A DNA stretch of 64,000 bases from Lapillicoccus jejuensis (GCF_006715055.1 NZ_VFMN01000001.1:496001-560000), one strand, 5' to 3'. Positions 9,843-19,009 are shown, counted from the stretch's first letter. A program made the numbers and translations. The notes: a model not told the origin generated them from the sequence alone.

Positions 9843-11195
9843 TCAGCCGGTCAGCGAGAGGTGCGTGCGCACCGAGTCGGCCAGCCGGTCGGCGACGGCC
9901 TGGGCGCGCTCCTGGTCGACGGCCTCGACCATGACGCGCACGATCGGCTCGGTGCCGGACTTGCGCAGCAGCACCCGCCCCTCGGAGCCGAGCTCGTCGA
10001 CCGCGGCGGCGAGGTCGGCCTGGACGCGCTCGTGGGTCTCGACGGCGTCCTTGTCGACGCCGCGGACGTTGACCAGCACCTGCGGCAGGCGCGTCATCAC
10101 CCCGGCCAGCTCGGCCAGGGGGCGACCGGTCTGGGCCACCCGCGCGGCGAGCATGAGCCCCGTGAGGACCCCGTCACCGGTGGTGGCGTGGTCGAGCAGG
10201 ATCACGTGGCCGGACTGCTCGCCGCCGAGGGCGTAGCCGCCGGCGAGCATGTCCTCGAGGACGTAGCGGTCGCCGACGCCGGTCTGGCGCACGGTCACGC
10301 CCTGCTCGTCCATCGCCCGCAGCATGCCGAGGTTGCTCATCACCGTCGCGACGACGGTGTCGCCGCGCAGGTCGCCGCGCTCGCGCAGCGCGAGGGCGAG
10401 GACGGAGAGGATCTGGTCGCCGTCGACCACCTCGCCGCGGTGGTCGACCGCGAGGCAGCGGTCGGCGTCGCCGTCGTGCGCGATGCCGAGGTCGGCGCCG
10501 TGCGCGAGGACGGCGTCGCGCAGCGGCTCGAGGTGGGTCGAGCCCACCCCGTCGTTGATATTGAGCCCGTCGGGGCTCGCCCCGATGACCTCGACGCGGG
10601 CCCCGGCCCGGCGGAACGCCTCGGGGCTCACGACGGACGACGCGCCGTTCGCGGCGTCGACGACGACGTGCAGGCCGTCGAGGCGGTGCGGCAGGACGTC
10701 GAGCAGGTGCGTGACGTAGCGCTCCCCGCCGTCCTCGAGCCGGCGCACCCGGCCCACGCCGGCACCCGTGGGCCGGGTCCACGGCTCGCGCATCCGCGCC
10801 TCGATGGCGTCCTCGACGTCGTCCGGGAGCTTGTGCCCGCCACGGGCGAAGAACTTGATGCCGTTGTCGGGCATGGGGTTGTGCGAGGCCGAGAGGACGA
10901 CGCCGAGGTCGGCCCCGAGGTCGGCGGTGAGGAAGGCGACGGCCGGGGTCGGCAGCACCCCGGCGTCGAGGACGTCGACCCCCGCGGAGGCGAGGCCGGC
11001 CACGACGGCCGCCGAGAGGAACTCCCCCGAGGCGCGCCCGTCGGTGCCGACGACGGCCACCGGCCGGTGGCCGGCGAACTCCCCCGCCTCGCCGAGCACG
11101 TGCGCGGCCGCGACGGCCAGGTCCAGGGCGAGCTCCGCGGTGATCGCGGTGTTGGCCTCGCCGCGCACCCCGTCGGTGCCGAAGAGTCGAGCCAC
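9843..11195 (-). CDS. glmM: Phosphoglucosamine mutase
   Basis: A 450-aa enzyme that converts glucosamine-6-phosphate to glucosamine-1-phosphate for UDP-GlcNAc and peptidoglycan synthesis. It begins [11 protein letters not shown] and carries the phosphoserine loop [14 protein letters not shown] with Ser104 as the phosphorylated residue, the metal loop DGDADRC, and the C-terminal phosphate loop [12 protein letters not shown]. These are all hallmarks that separate GlmM from other phosphohexomutases. It follows rplM-rpsI, the usual actinobacterial neighbourhood, but a strong hairpin at 11225-11256 lies between. Confidence 0.97.
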   Translation of the reverse strand: MARLFGTDGVRGEANTAITAELALDLAVAAAHVLGEAGEFAGHRPVAVVGTDGRASGEFLSAAVVAGLASAGVDVLDAGVLPTPAVAFLTADLGADLGVVLSASHNPMPDNGIKFFARGGHKLPDDVEDAIEARMREPWTRPTGAGVGRVRRLEDGGERYVTHLLDVLPHRLDGLHVVVDAANGASSVVSPEAFRRAGARVEVIGASPDGLNINDGVGSTHLEPLRDAVLAHGADLGIAHDGDADRCLAVDHRGEVVDGDQILSVLALALRERGDLRGDTVVATVMSNLGMLRAMDEQGVTVRQTGVGDRYVLEDMLAGGYALGGEQSGHVILLDHATTGDGVLTGLMLAARVAQTGRPLAELAGVMTRLPQVLVNVRGVDKDAVETHERVQADLAAAVDELGSEGRVLLRKSGTEPIVRVMVEAVDQERAQAVADRLADSVRTHLSLTG

Positions 11196-11224
11196 GGGTG
11201 GTCCTCCCTTTCCGGGGACAGCAG

Positions 11225-11256
11225 GACGGCGGCCCGGGGTCCCCCGGGCCGCCGTC
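11225..11256 (-). terminator. Terminator-like hairpin after rpsI
   Basis: A 15-bp perfect stem (GACGGCGGCCCGGGG and complement) with a minimal TC loop lies 40 bp after the rpsI stop and 29 bp before the glmM start. No T run. It probably separates the ribosomal pair from glmM at least partly. Confidence 0.7.
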
Positions 11257-11296
11257 TGGTGGTGCTGGTGGCTGCTCGCGCAGCCGCGTCGGTCGA

Positions 11297-11803
11297 TCAG
11301 CGCTTGCTGTACTGCGGCGCCTTGCGCGCCTTCTTCAGACCGGCCTTCTTGCGCTCCGGGACGCGGGCGTCACGGGTGAGGAAGCCGGCCTTCTTCAGCG
11401 CCGGGCGGTTGAGCTCGGGGTCGACGCCGTTGAGCGAGCGGGCGACGCCGAGGCGGACCGCACCGGCCTGGCCGGAGGGGCCACCGCCGTGGACGCGGAC
11501 GAGGACGTCGTACGCGCCGGCGAGCTCGAGCACCGTGAGGGGCTCGGCGACGATCTGCTGGTGCACCTTGTTGGGGAAGTACCCCTCGAGGGTGCGGCCG
11601 TTGATGGTCCACTGGCCGGTGCCGGGGACGATGCGCACGCGGGCGATGGCCTGCTTGCGGCGACCGGTCGCGGCACCCGGGGCCGACGCGGACGGGCGGG
11701 GCGCGTCGGCGCCACCCTCCACGGGGCCGGTGGACTGCGAGGTGTACTCCGAGACCTCGGGCTCGTCGGTGTCGAGGACGTCGACGTCGTTGATGTCAGT
11801 CAC
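11297..11803 (-). CDS. rpsI: Small-subunit ribosomal protein uS9
   Basis: A 168-aa protein whose conserved core starts near residue 47 ([15 protein letters not shown]) and ends in the QYSKR tail that reaches the P-site tRNA. The first 45 residues are an acidic Ser/Thr/Glu extension common in actinobacterial S9. GTG start, 9 nt after the rplM stop, so the two form one operon. Confidence 0.97.
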   Translation of the reverse strand: MTDINDVDVLDTDEPEVSEYTSQSTGPVEGGADAPRPSASAPGAATGRRKQAIARVRIVPGTGQWTINGRTLEGYFPNKVHQQIVAEPLTVLELAGAYDVLVRVHGGGPSGQAGAVRLGVARSLNGVDPELNRPALKKAGFLTRDARVPERKKAGLKKARKAPQYSKR

Positions 11804-11812
11804 TGGGGTTCC

Positions 11813-12256
11813 TTACTGCGCGACCTGGGTGATCTCGAACGGGACCGGCTGCTGGGCCGCGTGCGGGTGGGTGGGGCCGGCGTAGACCTTGAGCTTGGTC
11901 AGCTGCTGGCGGGCCAGGGAGTTCTTGGGGAGCATCCCGCGGATGGCCTTCTCGACGGCCTTGGTCGGGTTCTTCTCGAGCAGCTCCGTGTAGGAGGTCG
12001 ACTTCAGACCGCCCGGGAAGCCCGAGTGCCGGTAGGCCAGCTTCTGCGCGGCCTTGTTGCCGGTGAGGACGACCTTGTCGGCGTTGACGATGATGACGAA
12101 GTCACCGGTGTCGACGTGCGGGGCGAAGGTCGGCTTGTGCTTGCCGCGCAGCAGGACGGCGGTCTGGCTCGCGAGGCGGCCGAGCACGACGTCCGTCGCG
12201 TCGATGACGTGCCACGAGCGAGTGACCTCGCCGGGCTTGGGGGTGTACGTGCGCAC
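11813..12256 (-). CDS. rplM: Large-subunit ribosomal protein uL13
   Basis: A 147-aa early assembly protein of the 50S subunit. [20 protein letters not shown] and the block [17 protein letters not shown] are characteristic, followed by [15 protein letters not shown]. The GTG start is the first in frame after the leader, and no strong Shine-Dalgarno precedes it (only GAAAG about 12 nt upstream). The gene has its own promoter at about 12399-12428. Confidence 0.97.
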   Translation of the reverse strand: MRTYTPKPGEVTRSWHVIDATDVVLGRLASQTAVLLRGKHKPTFAPHVDTGDFVIIVNADKVVLTGNKAAQKLAYRHSGFPGGLKSTSYTELLEKNPTKAVEKAIRGMLPKNSLARQQLTKLKVYAGPTHPHAAQQPVPFEITQVAQ

Positions 12257-12398
12257 GATGGTCCAGCTTTCGGATCGGGACGTGGTGGAGCGTCAGGGGT
12301 GGCGGTGCGCCGAGGCGCTCCGCGGTCGTCCTGGGAGCCCGCGCCCGAGGGCGGGACGGTCTCCGCTGCCCACAGGGGGCTCCGGATGACGACACCCC

Positions 12399-12428
12399 AG
12401 TCTAGAGGGCGCGGGGAGGGTGCCCCAA
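12399..12428 (-). promoter_or_regulatory. Predicted rplM promoter and about 130-nt leader
   Basis: On the minus strand TTGGGG (-35) and TAGACT (-10) are separated by 18 bp. Transcription would begin about 130 nt before the rplM GTG. The leader down to 12257 is GC-rich with possible stems and no open reading frame. An L13-binding autoregulatory structure is possible but not demonstrable by eye. Confidence 0.5.
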
Positions 12429-12523
12429 ATCCTCCCGTACGACGCCCCGCACGCCCCTGACCTGCGATGACTCCCCGTACGACGCCCTCCGGAGCAGTCC
12501 CCGCCACGGGTGTGCAGCCGAAC

Positions 12524-12543
12524 TGTGCACAGGTAGTGTGCAC
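12524..12543 (+). promoter_or_regulatory. Predicted promoter-operator of the ArsR-type gene
   Basis: TGTGCAC occurs twice (12524-12530 and 12537-12543), 13 bp apart, and each copy contains the 6-bp palindrome GTGCAC. A -10-like TAGTGT (12534-12539) lies between and partly inside the copies, 6 nt before the ATG. A dimer bound here would block a leaderless transcript, suggesting autoregulation. Confidence 0.5.
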
Positions 12544-12545
12544 CT

Positions 12546-13136
12546 ATGGCCGGTCCCGACCCCTCCTCCGCGCGCCTCGACCCGTCCGCGGTCAAGGTGC
12601 TCGCCCACCCGCTGCGCTCGCGGCTGCTGGCCCAGCTGCGGCGCTCCGGGGACGCCACCGCGACCGCCCTGGCGGGCGCGCTCGGGACGAACTCCGGGGC
12701 GACGAGCTACCACCTGCGCCGGCTCGCCGAGGTCGGGCTCGTCGTCGACGCGGGACCCGGTCGCGGCCGGGAGCGGGTGTGGCGCGCCGCTGCCGAGGGG
12801 CACTCGTGGGCGGCCGGCGACCTCGACGGCGACGAGGACGCCGTCACCGCGCTGGGGTGGATCGAGCGCGACTACGTGCGGCACTTCACGACGCGGGCCG
12901 AGGAGTGGCTCGAGGTGGCGCCGTCCTGGCCGGCCGGCTGGTCGGAGCACCTGGGCCTGACCGACCACCTCGTCCTCGTCACGCGCGAGCAGCTGGCCGC
13001 CCTGCAGGCCGAGCTGGCGGAGGTCCTGCAGCGCCACCGCCGCGTCGGTCAGGGCAACCCCAGCGCCAAGCGGGTGGCGGTCTACGGGTTCGCCTACCCC
13101 GTCGACCTCGACAACGTGCCCGCCCGCGAGGGCTGA
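12546..13136 (+). CDS. ArsR-type winged-helix transcriptional regulator
   Basis: A 196-aa protein. Residues about 12-90 form a winged helix: SAVKVLAHPLRSRLLAQLRR, then [21 protein letters not shown] as helix-turn-helix, then a Gly/Arg-rich wing. The C-terminal half is amphipathic with conserved Trp residues (WIERDYVRHF, EEWLEVAPSWPAGW) and resembles the dimer/effector part of ArsR-like regulators that often sit beside transporters. No transporter is adjacent here. It has no CxC metal-binding motif, so a metal ligand is unlikely. Stand-alone gene, convergent with the mce operon end. Confidence 0.88.
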   Translation: MAGPDPSSARLDPSAVKVLAHPLRSRLLAQLRRSGDATATALAGALGTNSGATSYHLRRLAEVGLVVDAGPGRGRERVWRAAAEGHSWAAGDLDGDEDAVTALGWIERDYVRHFTTRAEEWLEVAPSWPAGWSEHLGLTDHLVLVTREQLAALQAELAEVLQRHRRVGQGNPSAKRVAVYGFAYPVDLDNVPAREG

Positions 13137-13155
13137 GGTCGGCCGCTCACCGGGC

Positions 13156-13896
13156 TCACTGGGGGCGGATCTCGTCGATCCGCCAGGTGCTCCCCTGCCG
13201 CACCGCCCCGACGGCGAGCTGGGCCGCCGACGTCGCGCGCGTCCCGTCCGACGCCCGGGTCGAGGTCTGGTCGAGGAACACGAGCAGCCGCGCGTGGTCC
13301 TCGCCCAGCGTCTCCACCCCGGCCAGCTGCACCGTGGCCGTCATCGTCAGCTGCTGGCCGGCGGCCTTCTTCTGCAGCGTGTCGAAGAGCGTGCGGTACT
13401 GCGCCGACGCGTCGCCGACGAGCAGCCGGGTGGCCGCCTGCGACGTCGTCGCCGGGGTCCGGTAGTCGTAGGTGAAGACGGCGGCGAGGGCCGCGTCGAC
13501 CTGACTGACGACCTCGTCGGTGCGGTCGGCGTCGACGAGCGCGAGGTTGCGCGCCGCGTCGGTCGAGCGCAGCCGCTGGGCCTGCACCCCCGCGGCGACG
13601 CCACCGGCGGCGGCCAGCACGCCGACCGCGAGCAGGGCGGCGACGACGAACCGGCCGCGGCCGGCCGGCGGCGAGCCCGGCTCGGGCTGCTCGGGCTGCT
13701 CGGGCGGCTGGGTCGGCTCGGGTGACTCGGGCGGCTCAGGCGGCTCGGGCGTCCGGGTCGGGTCGGTCGGCTGCGTCGCCTCGGGGGCCGGCACCGGCTC
13801 GTCGACCGGTGCGGTCGGGTCCGTCACGGGGGCGACGGCGCGCCGGGGGCGCCGCGGGGCCGACCGCGGGGTCGGGCTCGTCGTCGAGGTCGTCAC
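13156..13896 (-). CDS. Mce-associated membrane protein (second)
   Basis: The GTG at 13896 overlaps the preceding stop by 4 bp (GTGA) and gives 246 aa. A start 13 codons earlier would lie inside the upstream gene. Residues about 1-80 are cytoplasmic, proline-rich, with repeated PEPPEPPESPEP-like units. One membrane segment follows (RFVVAALLAVGVLAAAGGVAAG), then an extracytoplasmic domain of about 130 residues. This is the layout of Mce-associated (Mas) proteins found after mceF in actinobacterial mce operons, thought to assist the lipid-import complex. Last gene of the operon. Confidence 0.82.
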   Translation of the reverse strand: MTTSTTSPTPRSAPRRPRRAVAPVTDPTAPVDEPVPAPEATQPTDPTRTPEPPEPPESPEPTQPPEQPEQPEPGSPPAGRGRFVVAALLAVGVLAAAGGVAAGVQAQRLRSTDAARNLALVDADRTDEVVSQVDAALAAVFTYDYRTPATTSQAATRLLVGDASAQYRTLFDTLQKKAAGQQLTMTATVQLAGVETLGEDHARLLVFLDQTSTRASDGTRATSAAQLAVGAVRQGSTWRIDEIRPQ

Positions 13897-14474
13897 TGGG
13901 CCACTCCCACCTGCTGCAGCTGCGACAGCTTCCACCGGCTCCCGTCGAGCGAGAGGTCGGCGGTGAACCGGTTGCGCTTGACGGTCCGGCTGCCGTCCTT
14001 CGCGACGACGGTCAGCTCGACGGCGGCGATGAGCCGCCCGGTGCCGGCGCGCTCGTCGAGCTCGGTGAGCGCCCCGTCGACGACGCGGGCCGTCGTGGAG
14101 GCGCCGGAGTCGACGAGCATCGAGCGCTGCTGCTGCGTCAGCTGGGCCAGCTGGTCGTGCAGCACCCCGGTCGTCGCGTCGAGCCAGGCCCGGTACGACG
14201 CGTCGAAGCCCTTGGCGTCCAGGCTGTTCATCACGACGATGTCCTGACGGCCCTGGAGGGTGGCCTGGTCCCGCAGTGCCGCGTAGCCGAGGGAGTCGTC
14301 ACCCGCGGTGACGCGCCACCAGGCGACGCCGGCGACGAGAACGGCCACGCCGAGCGCGGCGACGACGCGCGCGAGCACCCGCAGCCGGCGCGAGGGCCCG
14401 CGACGGGTGACGCGCGTCGGGGGCGGGGCCGGCGTCGTCGCCGGACGGGTCGTGGTGCTCATCCTGCTCATCAT
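13893..14474 (-). CDS. Mce-associated membrane protein (first)
   Basis: ATG at 14474 overlaps the mceF stop by 4 bp and yields 193 aa. Two further ATGs at 14471 and 14462 are possible starts. A short basic N-terminus (RRGPSRRLRVLARVV) precedes one membrane segment (ALGVAVLVAGVAWW), then an extracytoplasmic alpha+beta domain with the pattern DQATLQGRQDIVVMNSLDA and the C-terminal KLSQLQQVGVAQ. It is clearly related in layout to the next gene. Both end in a short strand with Trp followed by a polar helix (RWKLSQLQQ and TWRIDEIRPQ). Role inferred from position. Confidence 0.82.
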   Translation of the reverse strand: MMSRMSTTTRPATTPAPPPTRVTRRGPSRRLRVLARVVAALGVAVLVAGVAWWRVTAGDDSLGYAALRDQATLQGRQDIVVMNSLDAKGFDASYRAWLDATTGVLHDQLAQLTQQQRSMLVDSGASTTARVVDGALTELDERAGTGRLIAAVELTVVAKDGSRTVKRNRFTADLSLDGSRWKLSQLQQVGVAQ

Positions 14475-15652
14475 CCCCCGCCGAGCAGGTCCGCGAGCGT
14501 GGTCGCGCCGGAGACGGTCCCGATCGGCAGGCGGGTGCGGTCCGCGGCGGCCAGCGCGGCCTGCGAGCCGCGCACGTCGCTGTCCGGGGAGGTCGGCACG
14601 CAGGCGGCGCCGGCGTTGACGCCCGGGCCGGCGCTGGTGTCCGTCGGGGGGCGCGCCGTCGTCCCGCCGTACCCGTTGGTGCACGGGAGCGGCTGGAAGA
14701 AGGAGGTGACGAGACCGACCTTCAGCCCGTCCTGGCCGACCACCGCGTGCGCGGCGCTCACCGCCGCGGGCAGCCGCACGTAGACGCCTTGGAGCCCTGC
14801 GGAGTTGGCGCTGAACACCTGGGCCGTCGTCACGAGGTTGCCCATGAGGACCCCGAGCGGGGCGCCGACGTCGTCGACGAGGCCCTGGACCTGGGCGGCG
14901 GCCCCCGGGGCGGTGCCGATGAGGGCCCGCAGGTCGCCGTCCGAGGACTGCAGCTGCGCGGAGATCTGGGCGAGGTTCGAGGAGAAGGTGGTGATGTCGC
15001 CGGCGCTGCGCTCCTGGGTGGCGAGCACCGTGCCGCTCGAGTCGATGAGCTGCTCGGTGACCTGGAGGTTCTCGGTGGCCCCGCGGGTGAAGGCGCGACC
15101 CGCGTCGATGAGCCGCTGCAGGTTCTCGCCGTTGTCGCGGGTGGCGGCGTCGAGCTCGTCGACGACGGTGCGCAGGTCGTCCTGCGGCACCGATCGGATG
15201 GCCCGGTCGCTCGCCGCGAGCACGGACTCGACCGACGGCGGCAGCTGGTCCGCCGAGACCCGCACGTGCGCGCCGGCCGCGAGCCACGGTCCGTCGACCC
15301 CGGGGTCGACCCGGGGTCGCAGGTCGACGTACTGCTCCCCCACCGCGGAGCGGTTCGCGACGACGACCGAGAGGTCGGAGGGGATCCGCGGCGCGCTGCC
15401 GTCGATGTGCAGGTCGGCCTGCGCCCCGTCGGCGGTGAGCCGGATGTCGCCGACGCGGCCGACGGAGACGCCGCGGTAGGACACGTCGGCGTCGGTGTAG
15501 GCGCCGCCGGTGTCCGGCAGGTCGAGGGTGACCGTGTAGCCGCTGAGGCCGAGCACGCGCGGCAGCTGCACGTAGCGGACGGCGATGACCGACAGGCCGA
15601 CGACCGCGACGAGGACGAACAGCGCGATCTGCGTCGTCACCTTGCGGCCCAT
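14471..15652 (-). CDS. mceF: Mce family protein, MceF position
   Basis: Start ATG 15652 overlaps the mceE stop by 1 bp, giving 393 aa. One N-terminal membrane anchor (QIALFVLVAVVGLSVIAV) is followed by the MCE/MlaD beta-barrel domain (residues about 40-115, with YRGVSVGRVGDIRL and VGEQYVDLRP), then a long helical region that in homologues forms the tunnel needle. The C-terminal part holds two cysteines (PLPCTNGYGG and GAACVPTSP). Six such subunits are thought to assemble as a heterohexamer carrying lipids or sterols across the envelope to YrbEAB. Confidence 0.92.
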   Translation of the reverse strand: MGRKVTTQIALFVLVAVVGLSVIAVRYVQLPRVLGLSGYTVTLDLPDTGGAYTDADVSYRGVSVGRVGDIRLTADGAQADLHIDGSAPRIPSDLSVVVANRSAVGEQYVDLRPRVDPGVDGPWLAAGAHVRVSADQLPPSVESVLAASDRAIRSVPQDDLRTVVDELDAATRDNGENLQRLIDAGRAFTRGATENLQVTEQLIDSSGTVLATQERSAGDITTFSSNLAQISAQLQSSDGDLRALIGTAPGAAAQVQGLVDDVGAPLGVLMGNLVTTAQVFSANSAGLQGVYVRLPAAVSAAHAVVGQDGLKVGLVTSFFQPLPCTNGYGGTTARPPTDTSAGPGVNAGAACVPTSPDSDVRGSQAALAAADRTRLPIGTVSGATTLADLLGGG

Positions 15653-16959
15653 CAGCCCCGCCCCCCGGTGCGGGTGGGCGTCGGTGAGGGCGTGGGCGTG
15701 GGGGTCGGCGTGGGCGTCGACGTGACGACCGGCGTGGGCAGGCCGGGGGCGACCGAGGAGGTCGGCGGCAGCAGCATCGGGGGCGGGCCGATCGTCGTCG
15801 TGCCCGTGCCCGTGCCCGTGCCCGTGCCGGTAGCCGCGCCGGTGCCCGTGCCGGTCGACGAGGACGGGACGGGCGCGGGGGTGCCGCAGCCGGCGAAGGG
15901 GACGTCGGTCGCGCAGGACCCGGGGTAGGCGCTGGGCCAGCCCGCCCCGGAGGTGTCGTTGGGGATCGTCGTCCCCGGGGTCGAGAGGTTGGTGACCAGG
16001 AAGGTGTTGACGTAGTCGCCCTTGATGGCGCCGAGGACGCTGTCCGGGAAGGGGAAGGTCGCGAGGATCTGCAGCGACGCGGGCAGCGACTGCCCGGCGG
16101 CGGCCAGCTGGCCGAGGATGGGGTCGAGTCGCTGCAGGTCGGCCACCATCGCGTCGCGGCTGCGGTCGAGCGTGCTCACGGTGACGGTGGACAGGCGGTC
16201 GAGCGCGGCCAGCATGGCGACGAGCTGCTGCCGCTGGTCGGCGATGACCTGCAGCCCCGGGGGCAGCTTCGCCAGCGCCGTGGTCAGCTGCGTGGTGTTC
16301 GCGTCGAGGGTGCGACCGAGCCGGTCGAGGCTGTCGAGCGCCGAGGTGATCGAGGCCTTGCGGGTGTCGAGCGTCTTGACGAAGGAGGCCATCTGGGTGA
16401 GGAAGGCGCGGATGTCGGCGTCCCGCCCGGAGGACACCGCGGCGAGCTCCTTGCTGATCTCCTGGAACTGCGCGAGCCCACCGCCGTTGAGCAGCAACGA
16501 GAGCGCGCCGAGGACGCGCTCGGCGTCCACGGCCTCGGACGTGCCCTCGACCCCGATCCGGCGGGTCGAGCGCAGCGATCCCGTGGCGGCGGACGAGGGG
16601 CGCGACAGGGCGACGTACTTCTCGCCCAGCAGGCTGGTCTGGGTGATCCGGGCCGTGGTGTTGGCCGGGAGGTCGACGTCCCCGCGCAACAGGAGGGTGA
16701 CGTCGGCGACCTTGCCGTCGGTGCCGAGGCCGATGTGCGAGACCCGGCCGACCGGCACGTCGTCGAGCTTGACCGCCGCCTGCGGGACGAGGTCGAGCAC
16801 GTCGGAGAACTGCGCCGTCACCTCGTAGCCGTCGCGGCCGACGGCGACGCCGCCGGGCAGCGGGACGTCGTACACCCCCTGGGTGCCGAGGCTGCAGCCG
16901 GCGAGACCGAGCAGCGCGAGGACGGCCACGGCGAGGGCGAGCGGTCGACGGGTGCTCAC
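15652..16959 (-). CDS. mceE: Mce family lipoprotein, MceE/LprK position
   Basis: A 435-aa protein, GTG start overlapping the mceD stop by 4 bp. Unlike its siblings it has a lipoprotein signal (LLGLAGC, lipidated Cys22), the expected feature of the fifth Mce subunit. The MCE domain spans about residues 40-120 (VKLDDVPVGRVSHIGL, LLGEKYVAL), followed by helices to about 330. The last 80 residues are low complexity, first alternating Gly-Thr from hexanucleotide GTGCCC repeats, then Pro-Thr. These tails are probably disordered. Cys pair GSCATDVPFAGCG near residues 345-357. Confidence 0.92.
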   Translation of the reverse strand: MSTRRPLALAVAVLALLGLAGCSLGTQGVYDVPLPGGVAVGRDGYEVTAQFSDVLDLVPQAAVKLDDVPVGRVSHIGLGTDGKVADVTLLLRGDVDLPANTTARITQTSLLGEKYVALSRPSSAATGSLRSTRRIGVEGTSEAVDAERVLGALSLLLNGGGLAQFQEISKELAAVSSGRDADIRAFLTQMASFVKTLDTRKASITSALDSLDRLGRTLDANTTQLTTALAKLPPGLQVIADQRQQLVAMLAALDRLSTVTVSTLDRSRDAMVADLQRLDPILGQLAAAGQSLPASLQILATFPFPDSVLGAIKGDYVNTFLVTNLSTPGTTIPNDTSGAGWPSAYPGSCATDVPFAGCGTPAPVPSSSTGTGTGAATGTGTGTGTGTTTIGPPPMLLPPTSSVAPGLPTPVVTSTPTPTPTPTPSPTPTRTGGRG

Positions 16960-17996
16960 CGCGTGCCTCCCGTCGCGCCGGTGACGGACGGCAGGAACGT
17001 CGGGGGGGCCGCCGCGGCCGCCGCCCCCTGACCCCAGACGCCGATCTCGTTGAGGTCACCGCGGCTGTTGAGGGTGCCGGTGCTCGGGTCGTAGGCGTCG
17101 AGGAAGTTCTGCAGGTCGGTCGGGACGGTCGCGGAGATCTTCTCGAGCGCCGCCTTCTGCGCGGCCAGGGTGGCCGCGGTCCGCTGGAGCCCGTCGACAC
17201 CGCCCTTGATCGACGCCCGGTTGTCCCGGACGAACGTCTCGACGAGGGCGAGCGCCTGACCGAGCTGCTGGACGGCGGCGGCGTAGTCGGCCTTGTCCTG
17301 GGCGAGCGTCGTCGACACCTGCGCGAGCCGGTCGTTGAGCGTCGCGACCCCCTGGTCGTTCTTCACCAGGGTGTCGTTGAAGCCCTGCAGGTTGCTCACC
17401 GTGCCGAAGAGGTCGCTCTGCGAGCCGTCGAGCGTGGCGGCGGCCTTGCCCAGCTCGGTGACCGCCTGCCCGAGGTCGGCGCCGTTGCCGTCGAGGTTGC
17501 GCGCCGAGGTGGTGAGCAGCCGCGACAGGGAGCCCTGGCGGTTGGCCCCGTCCGGCCCGAGGGCGGTGCCGAGGTCCTTGAGCGCGGCGTACATCTGGTC
17601 GAGCTCGACGGGGGTCGCGGTGCGCGAGACCGGGATCGTCGTCCCGCTCGCGATGGTCGCCGCCCCGCGCCGGGCCGGCGTGAGCTGGACGTAGCGGTCG
17701 CTGACCAGGCTGGGGGCGATGGCGACCGCCGAGGAGTCGGCCGCGACCCGGGTGCCGGGGTCGAGGCTCATCCGCACGGTCACGGTGGTGCCGGTCGGCG
17801 TGATCGAATCGACCGTCCCGACCTTGACCCCGAGGACCCGCACGTCCGAGCCCTCGTACACCCCGATCGTCGTCGGGAAGACGGCGCTGACGCGGACCGC
17901 GTCGTCGCGGGTGCGCAGGAACGCGACGACCCCGACGGCGAGCACGAGCACGAGGACGCCGGCGACGGAGAGCACGCGGCGCAGCGGGAGGGTCAT
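16956..17996 (-). CDS. mceD: Mce family protein, MceD position
   Basis: A 346-aa protein with one N-terminal membrane segment (VLSVAGVLVLVLAVGVVAFL), an MCE domain (VYEGSDVRVLGVKVGTVDSI, VSDRYVQLTP) and a helical needle region rich in Asp/Gln/Leu. The tail after residue 315 is Ala/Pro/Gly rich. It is the only one of the six Mce subunits here with no cysteine at all. 4-bp overlaps on both sides show tight translational coupling in the operon. Confidence 0.92.
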   Translation of the reverse strand: MTLPLRRVLSVAGVLVLVLAVGVVAFLRTRDDAVRVSAVFPTTIGVYEGSDVRVLGVKVGTVDSITPTGTTVTVRMSLDPGTRVAADSSAVAIAPSLVSDRYVQLTPARRGAATIASGTTIPVSRTATPVELDQMYAALKDLGTALGPDGANRQGSLSRLLTTSARNLDGNGADLGQAVTELGKAAATLDGSQSDLFGTVSNLQGFNDTLVKNDQGVATLNDRLAQVSTTLAQDKADYAAAVQQLGQALALVETFVRDNRASIKGGVDGLQRTAATLAAQKAALEKISATVPTDLQNFLDAYDPSTGTLNSRGDLNEIGVWGQGAAAAAAPPTFLPSVTGATGGTR

Positions 17997-19009
17997 CGCT
18001 TCGCCCCCGTCGTGGGCGCGCAGGTGCGCTGGGCCGTTGCGTCGAGCACCGGCGCCCCGCTGCTGTCGAAGAGCCCGCAGATGTAGCCGTCGAGCCAGCG
18101 CCCGTTGCCCGTCGCGTCGGCGAGCATCGCGTAGTACGGCGCCGCCAGCGACAGCGCCCGGGCCAGGTCGGCCTGGTGCCGGTCCAGGACCGCGGCGACC
18201 GCCTGGAGCTTGTCGAGGGCGGGCTGGAGCGTGGCCTGGTTGTCCGTGACGAGGCCGCGCACCTGCTGGGCGAAGGTCTGCGTGCTGCGCAGCAGCGTCG
18301 TGATCGCCTCGCGCCGCTGCTGGAGCTCACCGAGCAGGAGGTTGCCGTCCTGCACGAGCGCGGCCACCTGCGGGCCGCGCTCGTCGAGGGTGGCCGAGAT
18401 CTGACGGGTGTTCTTCAGCAGGGTGGCCAGCTGGGCGTCGCGCGAGCTGATCGTGCGCGACAGCGCGGTGAGACCCTGCAGCGCGCCCCGCACCGAGGCG
18501 GGCGTGTCGGCGAAGGCGTCGGACAGCACGTCGAAGCTCTGGGCCAGCTGCGCCGTGTCGATCTGCTCGACCGTGGTCGTCAGGCCGCTGAGCGCCTGCT
18601 GCACGTCGAAGGGCGACGTCGTGCGCGAGGCGGGGATGGCCACGGACGGGTCGAGCTCCTGGCTGCCCAGCGGGTCGACGGCGAGGTACTTCTGCCCGAG
18701 GGCGGTGCGGATCTTGATGGCCGCGGTGCTGCGGTCGCCGACCCAGGCGTCCTTGACCTGGAAGTCCACCTCGACGACGTCGTCCTGCAGCGACACCCCG
18801 CTCACCTGGCCGACCTTGACGCCGGCGATGCGCACCTCGTTGCCGGTGCGCAGCCCGGCCGCCTCGGTGAAGTACGCGCGGTACGTCGTCCCCGCGCCGA
18901 CGAGGGGCAGGCTGCTGGAGTAGAAGACGAGCAGGCCGACGACGGCGAGCACGAGCAGCCCGACGACCGCGACGACGACGGGGTTGCGCGACGAGAACGA
19001 GCGCCTCAT
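17993..19009 (-). CDS. mceC: Mce family protein, MceC position
   Basis: The ATG at 19009 makes the same 4-bp ATGA overlap with mceB as seen throughout the operon (338 aa). A GTG three codons earlier is a weaker option. Membrane anchor VVVAVVGLLVLAVVGLLVFY, MCE domain with LRTGNEVRIAGVKVGQVSGV and LGQKYLAVDP, then long coiled helices. The C-terminus has the pair DGYICGLFDS and RTCAPT, a pattern seen at the end of many actinobacterial Mce proteins that may form a disulfide outside the membrane. Confidence 0.92.
   Translation of the reverse strand: MRRSFSSRNPVVVAVVGLLVLAVVGLLVFYSSSLPLVGAGTTYRAYFTEAAGLRTGNEVRIAGVKVGQVSGVSLQDDVVEVDFQVKDAWVGDRSTAAIKIRTALGQKYLAVDPLGSQELDPSVAIPASRTTSPFDVQQALSGLTTTVEQIDTAQLAQSFDVLSDAFADTPASVRGALQGLTALSRTISSRDAQLATLLKNTRQISATLDERGPQVAALVQDGNLLLGELQQRREAITTLLRSTQTFAQQVRGLVTDNQATLQPALDKLQAVAAVLDRHQADLARALSLAAPYYAMLADATGNGRWLDGYICGLFDSSGAPVLDATAQRTCAPTTGAKR

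Noticed and set aside
13680-13850. Repetitive short-period sequence that could suggest a CRISPR-like or satellite array
   Set aside because: It is in-frame Pro-Glu-Pro coding repeat in the N-terminus of a Mce-associated protein, with no regular spacer.
14471-17200. 909-codon frame that would fuse MceF to sequence upstream
   Set aside because: Only the last 393 codons match an Mce protein. The upstream part is out of frame with mceE, and the ATG at 15652 gives a proper 1-bp overlap.
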